Below, one piece after another: positions 27,654-36,636 of a stretch of DNA of 64,000 nt. Source of the DNA: Cedecea neteri. GTDB lineage: Bacteria; Pseudomonadota; Gammaproteobacteria; Enterobacterales; Enterobacteriaceae. Location: the NCBI RefSeq assembly GCF_000757825.1, contig NZ_CP009451.1, forward strand, positions 4,402,001-4,466,000. The letters are read 5' to 3'. The notes beneath the pieces are model-generated. The model was not told where the DNA came from. It did not search any database and saw nothing but the letters and a program-made list of their open reading frames with translations. Position 1 is the stretch's first letter, and the number at the start of each line of letters is the position of its first letter. The translations under genes were made by a program, and so were the position numbers.

Positions 27654-27670
27654 TGCACCCTCGTGGTGCA
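27654..27670. promoter_or_regulatory. NtrC (NR-I) enhancer site upstream of nac
   Basis: TGCACC-CTCGT-GGTGCA is a perfect match to the NtrC consensus (TGCACC-N5-GGTGCA). It lies about 135 nt upstream of the sigma-54 promoter, a normal distance for an NtrC enhancer. Confidence 0.85.
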
Positions 27671-27787
27671 TTCATACCTCTTATGGGGCATAAGCAAAAC
27701 CCCAGTTTCATTAATCATCCCCGAAGGCTTTATTAGTTTCTCTTATTATCCAGCCTGTTATCGTGTTTGTGCCGTAAACGAGAAATG

Positions 27788-27803
27788 TGGCAAGCATATT
27801 GCA
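27788..27803 (+). promoter_or_regulatory. Sigma-54 promoter of nac
   Basis: TGGCAAGCATATTGCA has the diagnostic -24 GG and -12 GC separated by 10 nt. It is 58 nt upstream of the nac ATG. With the upstream NtrC site it indicates induction under nitrogen limitation. Confidence 0.85.
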
Positions 27804-27861
27804 AAACCTTCTACGACATCACTGCCATGACTGGCGCTGGCATTCCGTAATAGGGGGCAAA

Positions 27862-28779
27862 ATGAATTTAAGACGACTGAAGTACTTCGTAAAAATCGTT
27901 GATATTGGCAGCCTGACCCAGGCGGCAGAAGTACTGCATATCGCACAGCCGGCGCTCAGCCAGCAGGTTGCCACCCTGGAAGGGGAGCTGGATCAGCAGC
28001 TGTTGATCCGCACCAAACGAGGCGTAACGCCGACGGAAGCGGGAAAAATTCTTTATGCTCATGCGCGGACCATTCTGCGCCAGTGTGAGCAGGCGCAGCT
28101 GGCGGTTAATAACGTCGGCCAGACCATTAACGGGCACGTCTCCATTGGCCTGGCGCCTGGGATGGCAGCCTCCTCTATTACCATGCCGCTGCTGCAGGCC
28201 GTGCGTGCCGAGTTGCCGGATGTGCAGGTTTATCTGCATGAAAACAGCGGGTCGCAGCTTAACGACAAACTGCTCAGCGGGCAGCTTGATATGGCCGTTC
28301 TGTATGACCGCACGCCAACGGCCGGGCTAACCAGCCAGCCGCTGCTGAAAGAAGATTTGTTCCTGGTGGGCACCCGTGACTGCCCGGGCACGACGATAGA
28401 TTTGTCTGACGTTGCCGCCATGGATCTTTTCCTGCCACGCGACTACAGCGCGGTGCGCAAACGGGTGGATGAGGCTTTTTCCCTGCGCCGCCTGACGGCA
28501 AAAATCATCGGCGAAATCGAGTCAATTTCGACGCTAACTGCGGCGATTGCCAGCGGTATGGGCGTGACCGTGCTGCCGGAATCTGCGGCTCGTTCGCTTG
28601 CCGATTCGGCCAGCGGCTGGATGGCACGCATCACCAGTCCGTCGCTAAATTTACCGCTGTCGCTGAACCTTTCCGCGCGTTTACCGCTTTCCCCTCAGGC
28701 CCAGGCGGTAAAAGAAATTCTTATGTCTCTGGTGACCCGCCCGGCGCTGGAAAATCGCGAGCTGATGCTGGTGGGTTAA
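27862..28779 (+). CDS. nac: Nitrogen assimilation control regulator Nac
   Basis: This 305-residue LysR-type regulator is closely similar to enterobacterial Nac (MNLRRLKYFVKIVDIGSLTQ, VATLEGELDQQLLIRTKRGV, FLPRDYSAVRKRVDEAFSLR). Nac links sigma-54/NtrC control to sigma-70 genes of nitrogen metabolism (for example hut, gdhA, cod) and needs no coinducer. ATG at 27862 has AGGGGGC upstream and matches the known start; the longer ORF from 27787 would begin inside the sigma-54 promoter. cbl follows in the same direction, as in E. coli. Confidence 0.97.
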   Translation: MNLRRLKYFVKIVDIGSLTQAAEVLHIAQPALSQQVATLEGELDQQLLIRTKRGVTPTEAGKILYAHARTILRQCEQAQLAVNNVGQTINGHVSIGLAPGMAASSITMPLLQAVRAELPDVQVYLHENSGSQLNDKLLSGQLDMAVLYDRTPTAGLTSQPLLKEDLFLVGTRDCPGTTIDLSDVAAMDLFLPRDYSAVRKRVDEAFSLRRLTAKIIGEIESISTLTAAIASGMGVTVLPESAARSLADSASGWMARITSPSLNLPLSLNLSARLPLSPQAQAVKEILMSLVTRPALENRELMLVG

Positions 28780-28885
28780 GTTCGCTTATTACTAAATGGA
28801 ATAGGTTGCTGGTTTTTATTATTTGTCCCGCCGGGGCTGTGACTTTAACAATGGTGTAAAGAACAGTCACGATCCCGGGGGCGAT

Positions 28886-29830
28886 GTGAACTTCCAGCAA
28901 CTTAAAATAATCCGCGAGGCGGCGCGGCGGGACTACAATCTCACCGAAGTCGCCAACATGCTTTTCACCTCTCAGTCCGGCGTCAGCCGTCATATTCGCG
29001 AGCTTGAAGAAGAGCTGGGCATTGAAATATTCATTCGTCGCGGCAAACGGTTATTAGGTATGACCGAACCGGGCAAGGCCCTGTTAGTGATCGCCGAACG
29101 CATTCTTAATGAAGCCAGTAACGTTCGTCGCCTGGCCGATCTCTTCACCAATGACACCAGCGGCGTGTTAACGATAGCCACGACCCACACCCAGGCTCGA
29201 TATAGCCTCCCGGTGGTGATCAAAGCCTTTCGCGCATTATTCCCCGAAGTTCGCCTCGAGCTTATTCAGGGTACGCCACAGGAAATTGAATCCCTGCTGC
29301 ACAGCGGGGCGGCTGATATCGGCATCGCCAGCGAACGCCTGAGCACCGACCCGCTGGTGGTCGCCTACCCGTGGTTCCGCTGGTATCACAGCCTGCTGGT
29401 GCCGCAGGGGCATCCGCTGATTCATACCAGCCCGCTGACGCTGGATGATATCAGCCGCTGGCCGCTGATCACCTACCGCCAGGGGATAACCGGCCGTTCA
29501 CGCATAGATGAGGCGTTTGCCCGCAGAGGCCTGACGGCTGATGTGGTGCTTAGCGCCCAGGACTCCGACGTGGTGAAAACCTACGTCGAGCTCGGCCTGG
29601 GGATTGGGCTGGTGGCCGACCAGGCCAGCGGTGAAGAAGGGAGTCTGGTACGCCTGGACACTCGCCATCTGTTTGACGCCAACACCGTGTGGCTTGGCAT
29701 TCGACGCGGGCAGCTGCAGCGAAACTATGTCTGGCGCTTTATTGAATTGTGCAACCCGGAGCTTTCGGTCGACGAAATTAAGCGCCTGGCGCTTGAGCCC
29801 GAAGAACCCGCCATCGATTATCAAATCTGA
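28886..29830 (+). CDS. cbl: Sulfur-assimilation LysR regulator Cbl
   Basis: This 314-residue LysR protein matches E. coli Cbl throughout (FQQLKIIREAARRDYNLTEV, VLTIATTHTQARYSLPVVIK, ITYRQGITGRSRIDEAFARR, ending AIDYQI). Cbl activates tau and ssu genes for sulfonate use under sulfate starvation. The start is GTG at 28886 with a GGGGGC ribosome site; the upstream ATG at 28823 gives extra residues absent from the family. It is downstream of nac with a 106-nt gap. Confidence 0.96.
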   Translation: MNFQQLKIIREAARRDYNLTEVANMLFTSQSGVSRHIRELEEELGIEIFIRRGKRLLGMTEPGKALLVIAERILNEASNVRRLADLFTNDTSGVLTIATTHTQARYSLPVVIKAFRALFPEVRLELIQGTPQEIESLLHSGAADIGIASERLSTDPLVVAYPWFRWYHSLLVPQGHPLIHTSPLTLDDISRWPLITYRQGITGRSRIDEAFARRGLTADVVLSAQDSDVVKTYVELGLGIGLVADQASGEEGSLVRLDTRHLFDANTVWLGIRRGQLQRNYVWRFIELCNPELSVDEIKRLALEPEEPAIDYQI

Positions 29831-29899
29831 TATGCCCATACCCTAATTGTGGTATTTGTGGCGTTGTTAATAAAATATTAAATAATTAAATAAAGCGGT

Positions 29900-29925
29900 G
29901 CGCGGTGAATTTATATTTACCGCGC
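29900..29925 (+). terminator. Hairpin downstream of cbl
   Basis: An 11-bp stem (GCGCGGTGAAT / ATTTACCGCGC, one G-T pair) with loop TTAT, followed by GCTTGCTGTATTTTT. Probably the nac-cbl terminator. Confidence 0.6.
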
Positions 29926-30084
29926 GCTTGCTGTATTTTTAAAAATAGTGTTGAGAAAGTTTCTCGCTGAGAAAAATAAGACAGAAAAACGCTCCCTATC
30001 GCAAATTATCGATCAATTGCGATTCAATTAATAGCTCTCAGCTATCTATGTGGCCTGACCATACGAAAAAACCGATCAAATTCA

Positions 30085-30111
30085 TAAAGTTAATCAGAAT
30101 ATATCCGATAA
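30085..30111 (+). promoter_or_regulatory. Sigma-28 (FliA) promoter of chemoreceptor gene
   Basis: TAAAGTTA, 11 nt, TCCGATAA matches the FliA consensus TAAAGTTT-N11-GCCGATAA at 14 of 16 positions with exact spacing. It lies 104 nt upstream of the ATG at 30216, so the gene belongs to the late flagellar regulon. It also shows that the longer reading frame from 30048 is not the true start. Confidence 0.85.
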
Positions 30112-30215
30112 GCCTGTACGAGGTGCTTCCATCCCTTTGTGCTATTTATTTTCTGCTGTTTCGACCGCAGAGGATTTTGCGCATTCATAAAAATACGCTT
30201 CCCAAGGGAGAAAAA

Positions 30216-31760
30216 ATGTCACTACATGATGTAAAAATTCGCAGCAAATTAACGCTGACGATCGCTATTTTTATTGTGCTGATGGTATTCAGCTCGGGGC
30301 TTTCTTTACTCAGCCTCAGCAGGGCAAATACCGGCATCCAGACCATTGTTAACAGTGATTACCCGACGACCGTTAAAGCCAACGACCTGATTGATAGTTT
30401 CCAGGAGTTTGTTAATACGCAGCAGCTGATGCTGCTGGACGAAGCGGGCGTCTTTCGTCAGAAGTCAGAAAAGCACCTGGCCGAAATTAGCGCGCACATT
30501 ACCGCGCTGCTGGCCGATTTAAACAAATCCAGCACCGACGCGGCTTCACAAAAAGCATTGCAGGAGCTGACTGGCATCCGTAAAGAGTATCTGGACTCGC
30601 GTTTTCGTATTTTACAGGCGGTGCAGCAGAACAACCGGGCCGGCGCGCTGCAGGAAATGATGGCCACTACCATTCAGATTCAGGAAAAATACAAAGATAA
30701 GGTGCAGGAGCTTATCGTCATCCAGAACCAAAAGATGGCCGCCGCCGGGCTGCAGGTGGATAAAGATTACCGATCCAACCGGCTCGTCACCGTCCTGCTG
30801 ACGCTGCTGAGCATTGCGCTGGGTACCCTGATTGGCATGTTCATCGTGCGCTCCATCACCCGCCCGCTGGTTCAGGCCGTTGAGTTTGCCGAGGCGATTG
30901 CGGAAGGTGACCTTACGGGCAGCATCACGGTGACCCATAAAGACGAAACAGGCGAACTGCTGCAGGCGCTGATGAGCATGAAAGTGCGCCTGCAAGAGAT
31001 TGTCCATCAGGTTCAGCAGGGCTCGGAAACTATCTCTTCTGCCGCCGCGCAAATCGTGGCCGGTAACCAGGACCTGGCGGCGCGTACCGAAGAGCAGGCC
31101 AGCTCGGTAGAGGAAACGGCTGCTTCTATGGAGCAGATTACCTCTACGGTGAAAAACACCTTTGACCACACCAACGAGGCAACCAAACTCTCATCCGAAG
31201 CCGCGTCGGTGGTGAAAAACAACGGCCAGATGATGTCTCAGGTCACCAGCAAAATGCGCGTGATTAACGAAACCTCTAATCGTATGTCGGACATCATTAA
31301 CCTTATCGATTCCATTGCGTTCCAGACCAATATTCTGGCGCTGAACGCGGCGGTGGAAGCGGCTCGCGCGGGTGAGCACGGCCGCGGTTTTGCGGTGGTG
31401 GCCGGTGAAGTTCGCCAGCTGGCGCAGAAAAGCGCCTCGTCCGCGAGCGAGATCAGAAGCCTGATTGAAAACTCGAGCACCCAGACCCGTGAAGGGATGG
31501 GCCTGGTGGAGAAAGCCAACGCGCAGATTGCCGGTATGATCGAAAACGTGCAGGAAATGAACACCATCCTCGGCGAAATCAAGCAGGCAAGCCAGGAGCA
31601 AACCGACGGCATTTCCCAGATCAACAGCGCCATTGGCATGATTGACTCAACCACCCAGCAGAACTCCGCGCTGGTGGAAGAGTCGGTGGCGGCGGCGGCG
31701 TCGCTTAACGACCAGGCAAAACAGCTGCGTGACCTGGTGCGCGTGTTCCGCCTGCAATAA
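30216..31760 (+). CDS. Methyl-accepting chemotaxis protein
   Basis: This 514-residue chemoreceptor has membrane helix 1 (about 14-34), a periplasmic four-helix sensor with long helices, membrane helix 2 (about 190-212, [20 protein letters not shown]), HAMP and signalling domains. The tip [20 protein letters not shown] is exact. It ends at [10 protein letters not shown] with no CheR-tether pentapeptide, unlike the other receptor in this window, so it behaves as a low-abundance type. ATG at 30216 has AAGGGAG upstream and sits behind a good sigma-28 promoter. Ligand unknown. Confidence 0.92.
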   Translation: MSLHDVKIRSKLTLTIAIFIVLMVFSSGLSLLSLSRANTGIQTIVNSDYPTTVKANDLIDSFQEFVNTQQLMLLDEAGVFRQKSEKHLAEISAHITALLADLNKSSTDAASQKALQELTGIRKEYLDSRFRILQAVQQNNRAGALQEMMATTIQIQEKYKDKVQELIVIQNQKMAAAGLQVDKDYRSNRLVTVLLTLLSIALGTLIGMFIVRSITRPLVQAVEFAEAIAEGDLTGSITVTHKDETGELLQALMSMKVRLQEIVHQVQQGSETISSAAAQIVAGNQDLAARTEEQASSVEETAASMEQITSTVKNTFDHTNEATKLSSEAASVVKNNGQMMSQVTSKMRVINETSNRMSDIINLIDSIAFQTNILALNAAVEAARAGEHGRGFAVVAGEVRQLAQKSASSASEIRSLIENSSTQTREGMGLVEKANAQIAGMIENVQEMNTILGEIKQASQEQTDGISQINSAIGMIDSTTQQNSALVEESVAAAASLNDQAKQLRDLVRVFRLQ

Positions 31761-31777
31761 CCTTTCACCCCTTCTTT

Positions 31778-31801
31778 AAGCCAGCGCCCGCTGGCTTTTT
31801 T
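31778..31801 (+). terminator. Terminator of the chemoreceptor gene
   Basis: The stem AAGCCAGC / GCTGGCTT with loop GCCC, then TTTTTTC, 17 nt after the stop. Confidence 0.88.
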
Positions 31802-31848
31802 CATTTCTAGCGCCTGCTTTTTTCGCTTCCGGCATGACAACATTCATC

Positions 31849-31878
31849 ATTATTGTTATGTTATAACATATCAATAAT
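31849..31878. promoter_or_regulatory. Zur-type operator upstream of zigA
   Basis: This is a 30-bp palindrome with one mismatched pair. The core TATGTTATAACATA is perfect, and the flanks ATTATTG and CAATAAT are complementary. It resembles the Zur consensus (GAAATGTTATAnTATAACATTTC). A weak -35 (ATGACA at 31834) places the -10 inside the palindrome. Zinc repression by Zur is inferred. Confidence 0.75.
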
Positions 31879-31904
31879 AACGACATGGTCGGTAAGGAGT
31901 TGCA

Positions 31905-33125
31905 ATGTCATCGTTTACACAGGCCCACAAAGGGGCGAAAAAGCTGCCCGTTACCGTGCTGTCCGGTTTTTTGGGCGCCGGGAAAACCACGCTGCTGAAC
32001 CATATTTTAAACAACCGGGAAGGGCGCAGGGTGGCGGTGATCGTCAACGATATGTCCGAGGTGAACATCGACGCGGCGCTGGTGCGTGAGGGAGGCTCGA
32101 GCCTGACGCGCACCGACGAGAAGCTGGTGGAGATGAGCAACGGCTGCATTTGCTGCACGCTGCGCGAAGACCTGCTGGTGGAAATTAGCCAGCTAGCCAG
32201 AGAGGGCCGCTTTGATAACCTGGTGATTGAGTCAACCGGGATTTCTGAACCGCTGCCGGTCGCCGAGACGTTTACCTTTGTGGACGACAAGGGTGAGAGC
32301 CTGTCCGATATCGCGCTGCTCGACACCATGGTGACGGTGGTGGACGGATATAACTTCCTTCGTGACTATGAATCTTACGAGAGCATTCAGTCGCGCGGGG
32401 AATCGATGGGGGAAGAAGACGAGCGCACGGTGGTTGACCTGCTGATTGACCAGATCGAATTTTGTGATGTGCTTGTCCTCAATAAAACCGATCTTATTAG
32501 CGACGAAGAGAAGCGCCGCCTGATGTCCATGCTGCATTCCCTTAACCCGAGGGCAAAAATTATTACTTCGGCGTTTAGCGAGGTAAGCCTGGACCAGGTG
32601 CTGAATACCGGCCTGTTTGATTTTGACGCCGCCGCACAGGCTCCGGGCTGGCTCAAAGAGCTGCGCGGGGAGCACACGCCCGAAACGGAAGAATACGGCA
32701 TTCGCAATTTTGTCTTTCGCGCTCGTCGTCCCTTCCACCCGGCACGTTTCCAGATGGTGACCGACGGTGGGCTAAAAGGCGTTATTCGATCCAAAGGCTT
32801 TTTCTGGCTGGCGAGTCGCCCTCATCATGCCGGATCCTGGTCCCACGCGGGCGGCGTGATGCGTCAGGGGCTGGCGGGAATGTGGTGGGCTGGTATTCCC
32901 CGTGAACGGTGGCCGCAGGACCCAGAAAGTCTCCAGCACATTTTAAACAACTGGGAAGACGGCATCGGCGATGCGCGGCAGGAAATTGTCTTTATCGGTA
33001 TTGATATGGATGAGGCTGTTTTGCGTGAGAAGCTGGAATATGCGCTGCTCACCGATGCCGAGATGGCGGAAGGTCCCAAAGTCTGGGCACGCTATTACGA
33101 TCCGATAGATGCCTGGTTTGACTGA
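31905..33125 (+). CDS. zigA: COG0523/CobW-family zinc metallochaperone GTPase (ZigA-like)
   Basis: This 406-residue G3E GTPase has a P-loop [15 protein letters not shown] (about 21-35), the metal-binding CXCC motif in [13 protein letters not shown], a Walker-B/switch ESTGISEP and the guanine motif NKTD. The C-terminal CobW_C domain carries His-rich sequence ([14 protein letters not shown]). The length and N-terminus ([17 protein letters not shown]) fit the ZigA group rather than the shorter YjiA/YeiR. Such proteins deliver zinc to client enzymes during zinc starvation. The Zur palindrome 27 nt upstream agrees. Confidence 0.85.
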   Translation: MSSFTQAHKGAKKLPVTVLSGFLGAGKTTLLNHILNNREGRRVAVIVNDMSEVNIDAALVREGGSSLTRTDEKLVEMSNGCICCTLREDLLVEISQLAREGRFDNLVIESTGISEPLPVAETFTFVDDKGESLSDIALLDTMVTVVDGYNFLRDYESYESIQSRGESMGEEDERTVVDLLIDQIEFCDVLVLNKTDLISDEEKRRLMSMLHSLNPRAKIITSAFSEVSLDQVLNTGLFDFDAAAQAPGWLKELRGEHTPETEEYGIRNFVFRARRPFHPARFQMVTDGGLKGVIRSKGFFWLASRPHHAGSWSHAGGVMRQGLAGMWWAGIPRERWPQDPESLQHILNNWEDGIGDARQEIVFIGIDMDEAVLREKLEYALLTDAEMAEGPKVWARYYDPIDAWFD

Positions 33126-33132
33126 CCGAATT

Positions 33133-33160
33133 CCCGGCCGCTCGTTTGCAGGCGGCCGGG
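33133..33160. terminator. Terminator between zigA and thiY
   Basis: A 9-bp perfect GC stem (CCCGGCCGC / GCGGCCGGG) lies in the 44-nt gap of two convergent genes. No strong T-tract. Confidence 0.6.
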
Positions 33161-33169
33161 CTATCTGGC

Positions 33170-34102
33170 TTAGTGCAGTTCTACGGCGTAGTCGTCTACC
33201 GGCGTGATTTTCTTGATCAGCTTGTTATCAAACAGGAACTGTTCGTAAGCCTGGTAGCGTGCACGGTCCAGTTTTGCCGGGTCAGCGGCAAACAGCGGCA
33301 GGCTTGCCTGCCAGGCCTGTTTGTTCAGCTCGGTATTCAGCTCCGCGTGGGCTTTAGCAAAGGTCTGCCAGGTTTCCTGCGGATGCGCCTGCAGGTACTC
33401 GTTGCCTTTTTTCAGCGCGGCGAGGAATTTTTTGATTTTAGGCTCGTTGGCCGCGTTGCGGTTCGCCACGAAAATCAGCTCATCGTAGGCCGGGACGCCG
33501 TAGTCCTCGACGTTAAACACCGTCGGCGTTTTACCCTGAAGTTTAAGCTCCAGCGCTTCGATATTGCGATAGCCGCCGATCACCGCATCTACCTGGCCCG
33601 CCAATAGCGCGCTGGTCAGCTGGAAGTTGACGTTTATCAGCTTCATTTCTTCCGGCCTGATGTGCTCATGCTCAACCATGGTGGCAAGCGTCGCCTGCTC
33701 AATACCGCTCACGGAATACCCTATTTTTTTGCCCTTGAGATCCGCCGGCGATTTGATGTTTTGATCCAGCGTCATCACCGTATTCAGCGGCGAGTTTATC
33801 AGCGTGCCCACGCGCACCAGCGGCAGGCCCTGGTCGGCAAAGAAATGCAGCTGCGGCTGGTAGGTGATGGCCAGGTCGGCCTGCCCGGCGGCGACCAGGC
33901 GTGGCGGCAGGGCAGGGTCGGACGGCGGGATAATCTTCACATCCAGTCCCTCAGCTTTAAAAGCGCCTATCTGTTCGGCGACCATGATCGGCGCGTGATC
34001 GGGATTGATGTACCAGTCGAGCACCAGCGTCAGCTTTTCGGCGGCGGAGGCCTGGGCGGCAAAGGCAGCGGTGAGCAGCAGGCCACAAATCGTTTTTTTC
34101 AT
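33170..34102 (-). CDS. thiY: ABC substrate-binding protein for thiamine pyrimidine precursor (ThiY-like)
   Basis: This 310-residue periplasmic NMT1/THI5-like protein has a signal peptide (MKKTICGLLLTAAFAAQASA), then LVLDWYINPDHAPIMVAEQIGAF, the hallmark of ThiY/Thi5-type binding proteins. Later blocks are QADLAITYQPQLHFF and LKGKKIGYSVSG. The family binds formylaminopyrimidine or HMP precursors. It is the last gene of the tenA-ATPase-permease-binding protein operon behind a TPP riboswitch. Confidence 0.88.
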   Translation of the reverse strand: MKKTICGLLLTAAFAAQASAAEKLTLVLDWYINPDHAPIMVAEQIGAFKAEGLDVKIIPPSDPALPPRLVAAGQADLAITYQPQLHFFADQGLPLVRVGTLINSPLNTVMTLDQNIKSPADLKGKKIGYSVSGIEQATLATMVEHEHIRPEEMKLINVNFQLTSALLAGQVDAVIGGYRNIEALELKLQGKTPTVFNVEDYGVPAYDELIFVANRNAANEPKIKKFLAALKKGNEYLQAHPQETWQTFAKAHAELNTELNKQAWQASLPLFAADPAKLDRARYQAYEQFLFDNKLIKKITPVDDYAVELH

Positions 34103-34128
34103 TTTAATTGGTTCCTTAATTAAGACGG

Positions 34129-34899
34129 TTATTCAGTGTTTTCAGGCGACCAGGCGATCAACCGCCGCAGCAGGGCATCTACCGCCAGCCAAAGCAGAAC
34201 GGTCATCAGGACTAAAATAAACAGCGCGGCAAAACAGACGTCGGTTTGCATACGGGCGTTGGCGTTGAGCATGACGTAGCCCAGCCCTTCGGCAGAGCCG
34301 ACCCATTCGCCAATAATTGCCCCGATGGGGGCCACTGCTGCCGCCATGCGCAGGCCTGATCCAAAAGCAGGCAGCGCCGCCATCAGCCGCACGTGCCTCA
34401 GCTGTGCCCAGCGCGAAGCGCCCATGGTGCGGGCCAGATCCAGATAGTCGTTGTTCACCCGACGCAGCCCGTCAAAGAACGACGACACCACCGGGAAGAA
34501 GATAACCAGTACGGCCATCGCCACTTTGGCGCTCATGCCAAAGCCAAACCACAGCACCAGCAGCGGAGCCAGGGCGAAGACCGGGATTGCCTGACTGGTG
34601 AGCACCAGCGGCATTAGCCAGCGCTGCAGGCGGGGGGAAAACATCATGCCCAACGCCAGGCCTGCGCCGAACAGCACGCCGAGGACAAGGCCGCTGATAA
34701 TCTCTGAGGCGGTGACCAGCGTGTGCCAGACGAGATAGTCGCGGCCATGCCATAACGCCAGCGCCACCGCTGAAGGTGAAGGCAAAAGAAAGGCGGGAAT
34801 ATTGCCGAGGGTGAGCAGATACCAGAGCAGCAGCAACCCGGCGAAGACGGTCAGCCCCCGGCACAGGCGAGTAGCATGACTTTCTGAGGGTGACCTCAT
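34129..34899 (-). CDS. thiX: ABC permease for thiamine precursor (ThiX-like)
   Basis: This 256-residue BPD_transp_1 permease has about six membrane segments. The EAA loop is visible as LARTMGASRWAQLRHVRLMAALPAFGSG, where it contacts the ATPase. It overlaps the upstream ATPase gene by 4 nt and lies 26 nt before thiY. The family and its riboswitch context indicate uptake of a pyrimidine precursor; substrate specificity is inferred. Confidence 0.86.
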   Translation of the reverse strand: MRSPSESHATRLCRGLTVFAGLLLLWYLLTLGNIPAFLLPSPSAVALALWHGRDYLVWHTLVTASEIISGLVLGVLFGAGLALGMMFSPRLQRWLMPLVLTSQAIPVFALAPLLVLWFGFGMSAKVAMAVLVIFFPVVSSFFDGLRRVNNDYLDLARTMGASRWAQLRHVRLMAALPAFGSGLRMAAAVAPIGAIIGEWVGSAEGLGYVMLNANARMQTDVCFAALFILVLMTVLLWLAVDALLRRLIAWSPENTE

Positions 34900-35636
34900 T
34901 CTGCGGCCCTCATCAGCTGTTGCAGCAGGCTGGCCTGGCTTTTCAGCAGGTCAACATCGTCCGGCGCGCGAGGCGGTTGCCCGGCAATAACATGCGTATC
35001 ATCGAGGCCCGCAGGCCAGCGGGACAGCACCAGCAGGCGGTGGCTGAGCCGACAGGCTTCCATGGGATCGTGGGTGATCAGCAGCACGGTGTTTTTTACC
35101 AGCAGCTCCGCCGCCAGATCCTGAATCGCCGTTCGGGTAATGGCGTCCAGCGCCGAAAACGGCTCGTCCATCAGCACTATCGGCCGCCGTTCGTAGAGCG
35201 TTCTGGCGATGGCAGCGCGCTGCCTCATACCACCAGACAGCGCGGCGGGCAAAGCTTTGGCATAGCCCGCCAGCCCAACCTGCTCAAGCAAATGCGCCGT
35301 CCACTGGCGATCAACAGCCTCGCCACGCAGGCGCGAACCCAGGGCCACGTTCTGCTCGATGTTCAGCCACGGATAAAGCAAATCTTTCTGCCCCATCCAG
35401 GCTATGCGTCCGGCAACGGGCTGGTCGTCGCTGCAGGTCACGTTTCCGGCACTGGCCTGCGCCAGCCCGGCGATAATCTTCAGCAGGCTGGTTTTACCGG
35501 CACCGCTCGCGCCCAGCAGGGCAACGAAGCTCCCGCCAGGAATATCAAAATTCAGCCCTTCAAAAATGGTCTGGCTGCCAAACCGCAGGCTGAGATCGCG
35601 AACCTGAATGCCCGGCGAGACATGGCTTTCGGTCAT
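34896..35636 (-). CDS. thiZ: ABC ATPase for thiamine precursor (ThiZ-like)
   Basis: This 246-residue ATP-binding subunit has Walker A GASGAGKTSLLKI (about 42-54), signature LSGGMRQRAAIARTL, Walker B PIVLMDEPFSALD and the switch His in LLITHDP. The Q-loop (RIAWMGQKDLL) is intact. It overlaps tenA (4 nt) and the permease (4 nt), so all are one translationally coupled unit. Confidence 0.87.
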   Translation of the reverse strand: MTESHVSPGIQVRDLSLRFGSQTIFEGLNFDIPGGSFVALLGASGAGKTSLLKIIAGLAQASAGNVTCSDDQPVAGRIAWMGQKDLLYPWLNIEQNVALGSRLRGEAVDRQWTAHLLEQVGLAGYAKALPAALSGGMRQRAAIARTLYERRPIVLMDEPFSALDAITRTAIQDLAAELLVKNTVLLITHDPMEACRLSHRLLVLSRWPAGLDDTHVIAGQPPRAPDDVDLLKSQASLLQQLMRAAE

Positions 35637-36313
35637 GAGGCGTTCAGCCCCATTTGCCAGAAGGCGGATTCAAGCTGCGTTGCGGTGGTGAAAATTTGCG
35701 AAAGCTCGGCGAAGCGGCTCTCTGCCCCACGCTGACGCCCTACGTTTTCAAGTAGCTGAACAGCGGCCTGCACCCCGGCCAGGTAACCCTCATCGCCATA
35801 GTTACGGATCCAGGTGGCGTAGGGGTTGCCCTCCATTACCGTATCGGGGCTGTGCAGCAGGCCAAGTCCGATTTCGGCATAGCCAGCCACGCAAGGCAGC
35901 AGGGCGGCCAGCAGATCGAGCGCGTCACCTGAATGGCCGATATCCAGCACGTAGCGGGTGTAATTCATTGTTTCCGGTGCTTCCGCCTGGGCGGCCATCT
36001 GCTCCTCGTCTAAACCCCAGCTTGCACACCAGGCCACATGGAGCGGCAGTTCAGAGACTATTGCATTCAGAGAGGCGGTCGCGGCGCGCATTTCGGGCAG
36101 CGTGCGGAGCTTGCTCACCAGCAGGGCATAGGCACGGGCAAAGTGGATCAGGAAAAGGTAATCCTGGGTCAGATAGCGCTGAAATGCTGCTTTGGGCAAT
36201 GTTCCGACGGCAAGCTGCTGCAGAAAAGGATGATCGACGTAATCCTGCCAGTGGCGACCGGCCTGCTGACGCAGCCGTCCGTAAAGACCGTTTTCGAAAA
36301 GTGGGGTGTACAT
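35633..36313 (-). CDS. tenA: Thiaminase II / aminopyrimidine aminohydrolase TenA
   Basis: This 226-residue TenA-fold hydrolase converts aminopyrimidine breakdown products of thiamine to HMP. It keeps the catalytic cysteine in ALLPCVAGYAEIGLGLL (C141), so it belongs to the TenA_C group. The N-terminal HPFLQQLAVGTLPKAAFQRYLTQDYLFL is typical. First gene of the riboswitch-controlled salvage operon. The pairing with a ThiXYZ transporter fits salvage of formylaminopyrimidine-type compounds. Confidence 0.9.
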   Translation of the reverse strand: MYTPLFENGLYGRLRQQAGRHWQDYVDHPFLQQLAVGTLPKAAFQRYLTQDYLFLIHFARAYALLVSKLRTLPEMRAATASLNAIVSELPLHVAWCASWGLDEEQMAAQAEAPETMNYTRYVLDIGHSGDALDLLAALLPCVAGYAEIGLGLLHSPDTVMEGNPYATWIRNYGDEGYLAGVQAAVQLLENVGRQRGAESRFAELSQIFTTATQLESAFWQMGLNAS

Positions 36314-36385
36314 GGGACCTCCTGTGTAAGTGGAGATCCGGGCGCGCAGAGGTATGAACAGGCAATAACACAGGCGAAATTGCCG

Positions 36386-36472
36386 ACCGTCCCTTCGCTG
36401 GCATGACCCAGATCAGGTTCAAAGGGTTCGGCTTACGCCATCTCAGCCCATACAGGACACCCCTCGGAGGTG
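36386..36472 (-). ncRNA. TPP riboswitch (THI element)
   Basis: On the minus strand the leader holds the conserved blocks GGCTGAGATGG, GAACCCTTTGAACCTGATC and GGGTCATGCCAGCGAAGGGA in order, preceded by GAGGGGTG. These are the diagnostic THI-box parts (CUGAGA and the ACCUGAUCUGG...GCCAGCGAAGGGA 3' half). It ends about 70 nt upstream of the tenA start, consistent with control of translation initiation or early termination by thiamine pyrophosphate. Confidence 0.95.
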
Positions 36473-36636
36473 CCTGTTATACGACATTTACTTTTTGATT
36501 ACAATCGTCAGGCGCTGTGCCTGGCCCCGATCAAACCGGTGATTCGTTTAGTGCGGTATCTCAATATTTTGCTGGCGTTTGGGGCGAAACTTTTGTCACT
36601 GTAGGCCGATTACCCCGAGTCTAAGGACGATATCCG

